Assembly: GCA_005217565.1 (NCBI GenBank)
Contig: SJCO01000003.1
Span: 310,001-374,000 of the forward strand
From: Puteibacter caeruleilacunae
GTDB taxonomy: Bacteria; Bacteroidota; Bacteroidia; Bacteroidales; Prolixibacteraceae
Direction of reading: 5' to 3'
Length of the DNA: 64,000 bases
Shown here: positions 60,398-64,000 of the stretch, one piece after another
Numbering within the stretch: position 1 is the stretch's first letter
Layout of the letters: every line of letters begins with the position of its first letter
Program-made: the position numbers and the translations under genes
Notes under the pieces: model-generated
Told to the model about the DNA's origin: nothing
Seen by the model: only the letters and a program-made list of their open reading frames with translations
The model's database searches: none

Positions 60398-62947
60398 CTA
60401 AAGGTTCTTCTCAGGATACAATTCATTCCAATGTTTATCCTGACCTTTAAGTTTTTTATCAAACCACGACATAATGGTATTATGCCACTTCAATCTCTTC
60501 GCATAATCTATTACCCAGTGATCTTCTCCTGATATTAATACCAACTCAGCATCCTTGCCTAATAATTTTAATGCCAGGTAATATTGCTTACTCTCTCCAA
60601 CTGGCACATTTGTATCTGAGGTTCCATGCAATAACAGGATTGAGTTCTGAAATTTATCAGCATTAAATAACGGACTGTTATCGACATAGATATCCTTTCT
60701 GTTCCATGGATAGCTATTGGTTGTTGCTGTTGAGCTATAGGTATACCCCCAATAACCTTCTCCCCAATAACTTGTTATATCACTAATACCAGCATGCGAT
60801 ACAGCTGTTTTAAAGATATCTGTTCTGGTTTGCAATAACATTGTTGTAAAACCACCATAAGAAGCTCCAATACAACCAACATTATCAGCGTCTGCCTGAG
60901 GATGAGCTTTAAGGAAACCTTTTGTTCCATCAATGATATCATCGATCGCTTCGCGTCCCCATCCATTTACATGTAAAGCTGAAAATTTCTGACCAAATCC
61001 TGTTGCTCCACTAGGTTGCACGACATATACAATATATCCATTGGCTGCCCAGATATTTTTAGGATAGCGTCCATCAAAAGCACGACTTGTTGGAGATGTT
61101 CCTCCATAGTAATATACAATAACTGGATACTTCTTTGATTTGTCATAGCCCGGAGGATAATATACCCTACCTTTTATGGTTGTTCCATTTTTATTGACAA
61201 AGTTCCAGTCTTCATTATCTCCGAATACAACATCTGCAAATTGCTGTTCTGCTGGGTACGCCAATTGTATGCTTTTTCCATTTTTAAGGTTCAACTGATA
61301 AATCTTCTCTGGTGTAGATATGCTGTTTCCGCTATATACAGCCTTCAATCCGTCATTAGAAATACTAAGCGACTGCAAAACATCAACATCAAGATCTACT
61401 TTCTTAAATTTTTTCTGTTTTACAAGGTAACGATACATATTAGTATAATCCTCTTCCTCAACCTTTAAGAAGATCTCATTCTCGTTAACCCAGTAAGATC
61501 CACTAATTGCAGGATTAAATTCTTTGGTTATTGGATCAACTTTAGAAGTTTCAAGATTATAGATATACAACTGAGTATCATAGTTGTTTGGAATCTGGCC
61601 CTCTTCAACATTCACTCCGATATTTTCAAAGCACTGAGGAGATCCACTCACCAACAACTTACTTCCATCAGGAGAGTAGCTAACACTTCCTCCAAAACGC
61701 TTATCTTTCCACAATGTATCAACAGTAAATGTTTTAAGATCCATCACATACATATTCTGTTTGCGGAATGGAACCTCAAGGTAATCCATTCTTGATGTAG
61801 AGAAAACGATCTTATCTTCTGTTGGATGAATATCCTGTAAACTAGTAGTAGCATTTCCATAAGTTAACTGTACAGAACTTCCTGATGCTACGTCTACCAT
61901 ATGAATATAGTATCGATTTCTGAAGTAAGGTAAACGGTCATCCGCTCCATAGATTCGCTTTAAATCACCAGGTTTACCTCCATCTATTTTGGTTTGATAG
62001 ATAACATATTTCTCAGTTGGAGCCCAACTATAACCAGTGAAATCTTTCATATTAGAAGCAATCAACTTTTCAGTATGATTTGCGACATTAAATGTAAATA
62101 GGTTTACTTTTCCATCGATTCTTGCAGTATAAGAGATTACATCCGACTTAGGAAGCCACCCTACCTGGCCAATTTCTTTCGTACGCCAACTAGCAACCTG
62201 GTTACCACCCTCTAGTTCTTTAATTTCGTAAACACCTGTACTCTTACCATCTTTCTTAATGTATCTCTTCCAAAGAACATATTTACCTGAAGGAGAAATT
62301 TGTAGGTTGGAAATAGAATTCCGATTCATCACATCCATAACATTCACCGGACGTGAAGCATCAGTTGTGAAACTCCATTCAAGATCTTCTCCTGCTGTTG
62401 ATTTCTCAACCTGTGTATGAAACTTAGCAATGCTATCTGGTGTTAAAACTTTAAAAAAGACCTGGTGTTTTCCCATATCCAACTTAAGTTCGATACTCTC
62501 AGTAGACGTTTTAAAATTACTTTTAGTCTTCACTTGTTTTCCATCTACCCAACACTGAAACATTGAATTAGTATATACTTTCAACGATGACTTCACCCAT
62601 TGATTGGCTTCTAAATATCCCGTCAACATCATTACGTCACCTTCTTTTGCATCTCTTAGTAAGATACTATCACTTGAAAAATCCACCTTTACAACTTCCT
62701 TTTCAACACCATTAAATGGAATTGCATCCCCCTCTTTAAATCCAAGGGTAGCCCAGTCGTATTGTATCGATTCCAACCAGCATTTATCGGAATACGTATC
62801 CCCATTAATATTTTTTGTTTCTGAAAAAACAGGTTTGTGCACATTTACGGGACCTGCCTTAAGCCATAACTTCATCTGCAATGTATCACTTGCTTTTACG
62901 CTAAGAATAATACAAAACACACTCATTAGAAGTAATAATCTCTTCAT
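60398..62947 (-). CDS. S9 family prolyl oligopeptidase-like serine peptidase
   Basis: I start at 62947 (MKRLLLLMSVFCIILSVKAS) because it begins a signal peptide; the longer frame adds 23 residues before it. The 849-residue protein has a unique N-terminal region of about 180 residues, a propeller (SPSGKYVLWKRYIKKDGKS, YSPDGSKLLVSGSPQC), and a hydrolase domain with the nucleophile elbow GCIGASYGGFTTML, Asp in LLLHGTSDTNVP and His in SGEDHWV. Typical S9 enzymes are about 100-150 residues shorter, the excess being the N-terminal region. Probably periplasmic. Confidence 0.9.
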   Translation of the reverse strand: MKRLLLLMSVFCIILSVKASDTLQMKLWLKAGPVNVHKPVFSETKNINGDTYSDKCWLESIQYDWATLGFKEGDAIPFNGVEKEVVKVDFSSDSILLRDAKEGDVMMLTGYLEANQWVKSSLKVYTNSMFQCWVDGKQVKTKSNFKTSTESIELKLDMGKHQVFFKVLTPDSIAKFHTQVEKSTAGEDLEWSFTTDASRPVNVMDVMNRNSISNLQISPSGKYVLWKRYIKKDGKSTGVYEIKELEGGNQVASWRTKEIGQVGWLPKSDVISYTARIDGKVNLFTFNVANHTEKLIASNMKDFTGYSWAPTEKYVIYQTKIDGGKPGDLKRIYGADDRLPYFRNRYYIHMVDVASGSSVQLTYGNATTSLQDIHPTEDKIVFSTSRMDYLEVPFRKQNMYVMDLKTFTVDTLWKDKRFGGSVSYSPDGSKLLVSGSPQCFENIGVNVEEGQIPNNYDTQLYIYNLETSKVDPITKEFNPAISGSYWVNENEIFLKVEEEDYTNMYRYLVKQKKFKKVDLDVDVLQSLSISNDGLKAVYSGNSISTPEKIYQLNLKNGKSIQLAYPAEQQFADVVFGDNEDWNFVNKNGTTIKGRVYYPPGYDKSKKYPVIVYYYGGTSPTSRAFDGRYPKNIWAANGYIVYVVQPSGATGFGQKFSALHVNGWGREAIDDIIDGTKGFLKAHPQADADNVGCIGASYGGFTTMLLQTRTDIFKTAVSHAGISDITSYWGEGYWGYTYSSTATTNSYPWNRKDIYVDNSPLFNADKFQNSILLLHGTSDTNVPVGESKQYYLALKLLGKDAELVLISGEDHWVIDYAKRLKWHNTIMSWFDKKLKGQDKHWNELYPEKNL

Positions 62948-63160
62948 TTTAAATAGTTTTATTGATATTACATGTGATTTCAACATACCATGAATGCCCT
63001 TTAGGAACAAAAACATGTACAGTACGAATGTAATTTACCCGTAAAAAATATTTCTGCTCGAAAGAAGGGATGGCATTTTTAATTAAACCAATGCAAGTAT
63101 AATATTTTACATGTTATGAAAACATGATTTTATCCACCTTAACTCATACAAATCAAAACA

Positions 63161-63619
63161 TTAACGCTTCATCATCCTATCAATATCCCGCTTAGCGTCT
63201 TTTTGTTTTAAGGTTTCCCGCTTATCATATTCTTTCTTTCCTCGGGCTATTGCAATTTCCATCTTTGCCAAACCTCTTTCATTGATAAATAAGCGTAAAG
63301 GCACAATAGTCAAACCAGTCTCTTTGGTCTTACGTATAAGCTTTTCAATTTCCTTTTTATTCAGAAGGAGCTTACGTTCGCGTCGAACTTCATGGTTATT
63401 GTGAGTTCCAAAGTCATATTCTGCAATATGCATATTCTTCACATACACCTGTCCACCGACAACGTAACAATATGCCTCAACCAGACTTGCTTTGCCATTT
63501 CTGATTGATTTGATTTCAGTTCCTAATAATTGGACTCCTGCAACAAAGCGTTCGATCAGTTCATAGTTGAAAAACGCTTTTTTATTCTTTATATTAATAT
63601 TTGCTTGCTTATGTGCCAT
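63161..63619 (-). CDS. smpB: SsrA-binding protein SmpB
   Basis: The 152-residue protein has all SmpB signatures: [80 protein letters not shown] and a basic C-terminal tail [18 protein letters not shown]. It binds tmRNA to rescue stalled ribosomes. The gene begins 12 bases after the Yip1-like gene ends, so they are probably cotranscribed. No tmRNA gene was seen in the window. Confidence 0.97.
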   Translation of the reverse strand: MAHKQANINIKNKKAFFNYELIERFVAGVQLLGTEIKSIRNGKASLVEAYCYVVGGQVYVKNMHIAEYDFGTHNNHEVRRERKLLLNKKEIEKLIRKTKETGLTIVPLRLFINERGLAKMEIAIARGKKEYDKRETLKQKDAKRDIDRMMKR

Positions 63620-63631
63620 GATATAACTGTT

Positions 63632-64000
63632 CTATAGACTAACAAAGAAAAAGTGTAAAACATTCCAAAGAATGTAGTTAATGAAAGAATAAACTAAAAA
63701 CATCATTAATAAGGAAACCAATTGAAACCCTCTCTTCTTTTGTTCTGGGATAGTGTAAAAAAATGGTACCCCTGTATACAATAGATAGAACGAATAAAGG
63801 TGTGCCAAATTTAGAATATACACTCCTGGCAATATAGCTTCCAGTATGGTTGCAATAAAGGAAGGAACCAAAGTAAATCCAATCAACACTTGTGCCTTCG
63901 ACTTTATTTTCTTACCATCAAAAGCAGGAGTTACTTGTTCTAAGACCCAAGCCGTTAATCGAAACAGAATAAAAGCAGCTAAAAAGTCTCTTACTCCCTT
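63632..64000 (-). CDS. Yip1-like membrane protein (5' end cut by window edge)
   Basis: The open frame continues upstream of the apparent GTG at 63889 to the right window edge without a stop, so the gene is partial (123 codons visible). It reads GVRDFLAAFILFRLTAWVLE, then FTLVPSFIATILEAILPGVY, NLAHLYSFYLLYTGVPFFY and VYSFINYILWNVLHFFF: four hydrophobic segments with the conserved YSFYLLYTGVP region of Yip1/DUF1282 proteins. The function is unknown. It precedes smpB in the same orientation. Confidence 0.78.
   Translation of the reverse strand, partial: KGVRDFLAAFILFRLTAWVLEQVTPAFDGKKIKSKAQVLIGFTLVPSFIATILEAILPGVYILNLAHLYSFYLLYTGVPFFYTIPEQKKRGFQLVSLLMMFLVYSFINYILWNVLHFFFVSL

Noticed and set aside
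62948-63016. Longer start of the second S9 peptidase
   Set aside because: The extra 23 residues precede a normal signal peptide and would spoil it.

Overview
The window is an AT-rich chromosomal stretch from a member of the Bacteroidota. The evidence is a SusC-type plug remnant, TonB receptors with carboxypeptidase-regulatory-like N-termini, N-terminal lipoprotein signals, DUF6266, DUF3127 and DUF6249 genes, MnmD, and repeated matches to the Bacteroidota promoter (TTG, about 20 bases, TAnnTTTG). Nfn-like genes alongside a nickel superoxide dismutase suggest an anaerobic or microaerobic, oxygen-tolerant, probably marine organism such as a Marinilabiliales relative. That placement is inference. 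I saw no rRNA, tRNA, CRISPR array or intact insertion sequence.

Layout: (1) 1-9.5 kb is accessory and scarred. It holds a MATE exporter, an IS4 transposase fragment joined to an AraC-type HTH fragment, a long inverted repeat, and a TonB receptor/surface-lipoprotein pair with a divergent AraC regulator (a likely siderophore-uptake locus). It also has a SusC fragment, a broken copy of a SIMPL gene, and a 151-bp copy of the MATE 5' region. (2) 9.5-29 kb is mostly metabolism: GHL10 hydrolase, pterin dehydratase, Ni-SOD, cytosine permease with a phosphoribosyltransferase, a BatA-like protein, ornithine aminotransferase, a LysM/receptor-fold protein, an NfnAB-like operon with a dihydroorotate-dehydrogenase-like gene, and a DksA-like/SUI1/SNF2 cluster.

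(3) 29.4-39.0 kb is the most distinctive region: a curli-type amyloid operon on the minus strand. In order of transcription it encodes a Cys-rich 13-repeat curlin, a second curlin-repeat protein, CsgE, CsgF, CsgG fused to an outer-membrane barrel, and a beta-propeller lipoprotein translationally coupled to CsgG. A DUF6266 gene and a two-component pair with a LuxR-type output lie just upstream and may act as the CsgD equivalent. E. coli CsgC and CsgD have no visible homologue here beyond that LuxR output.

(4) 39.5-64 kb is mostly housekeeping: two S9 peptidases, RuvX, deformylase, ComEC, TrkA/TrkH, a TsaC/YciO-type protein, MnmD, two FKBP isomerases, an SSB-like DUF3127 protein, an ECF sigma factor with a membrane partner, an M64 peptidase, an MscS channel, two Lrp/AsnC regulators, RlmB, an ABC-F protein, SmpB and a Yip1-like membrane protein. 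Both window edges cut through genes (PLDc_N-like at the left, Yip1-like at the right).
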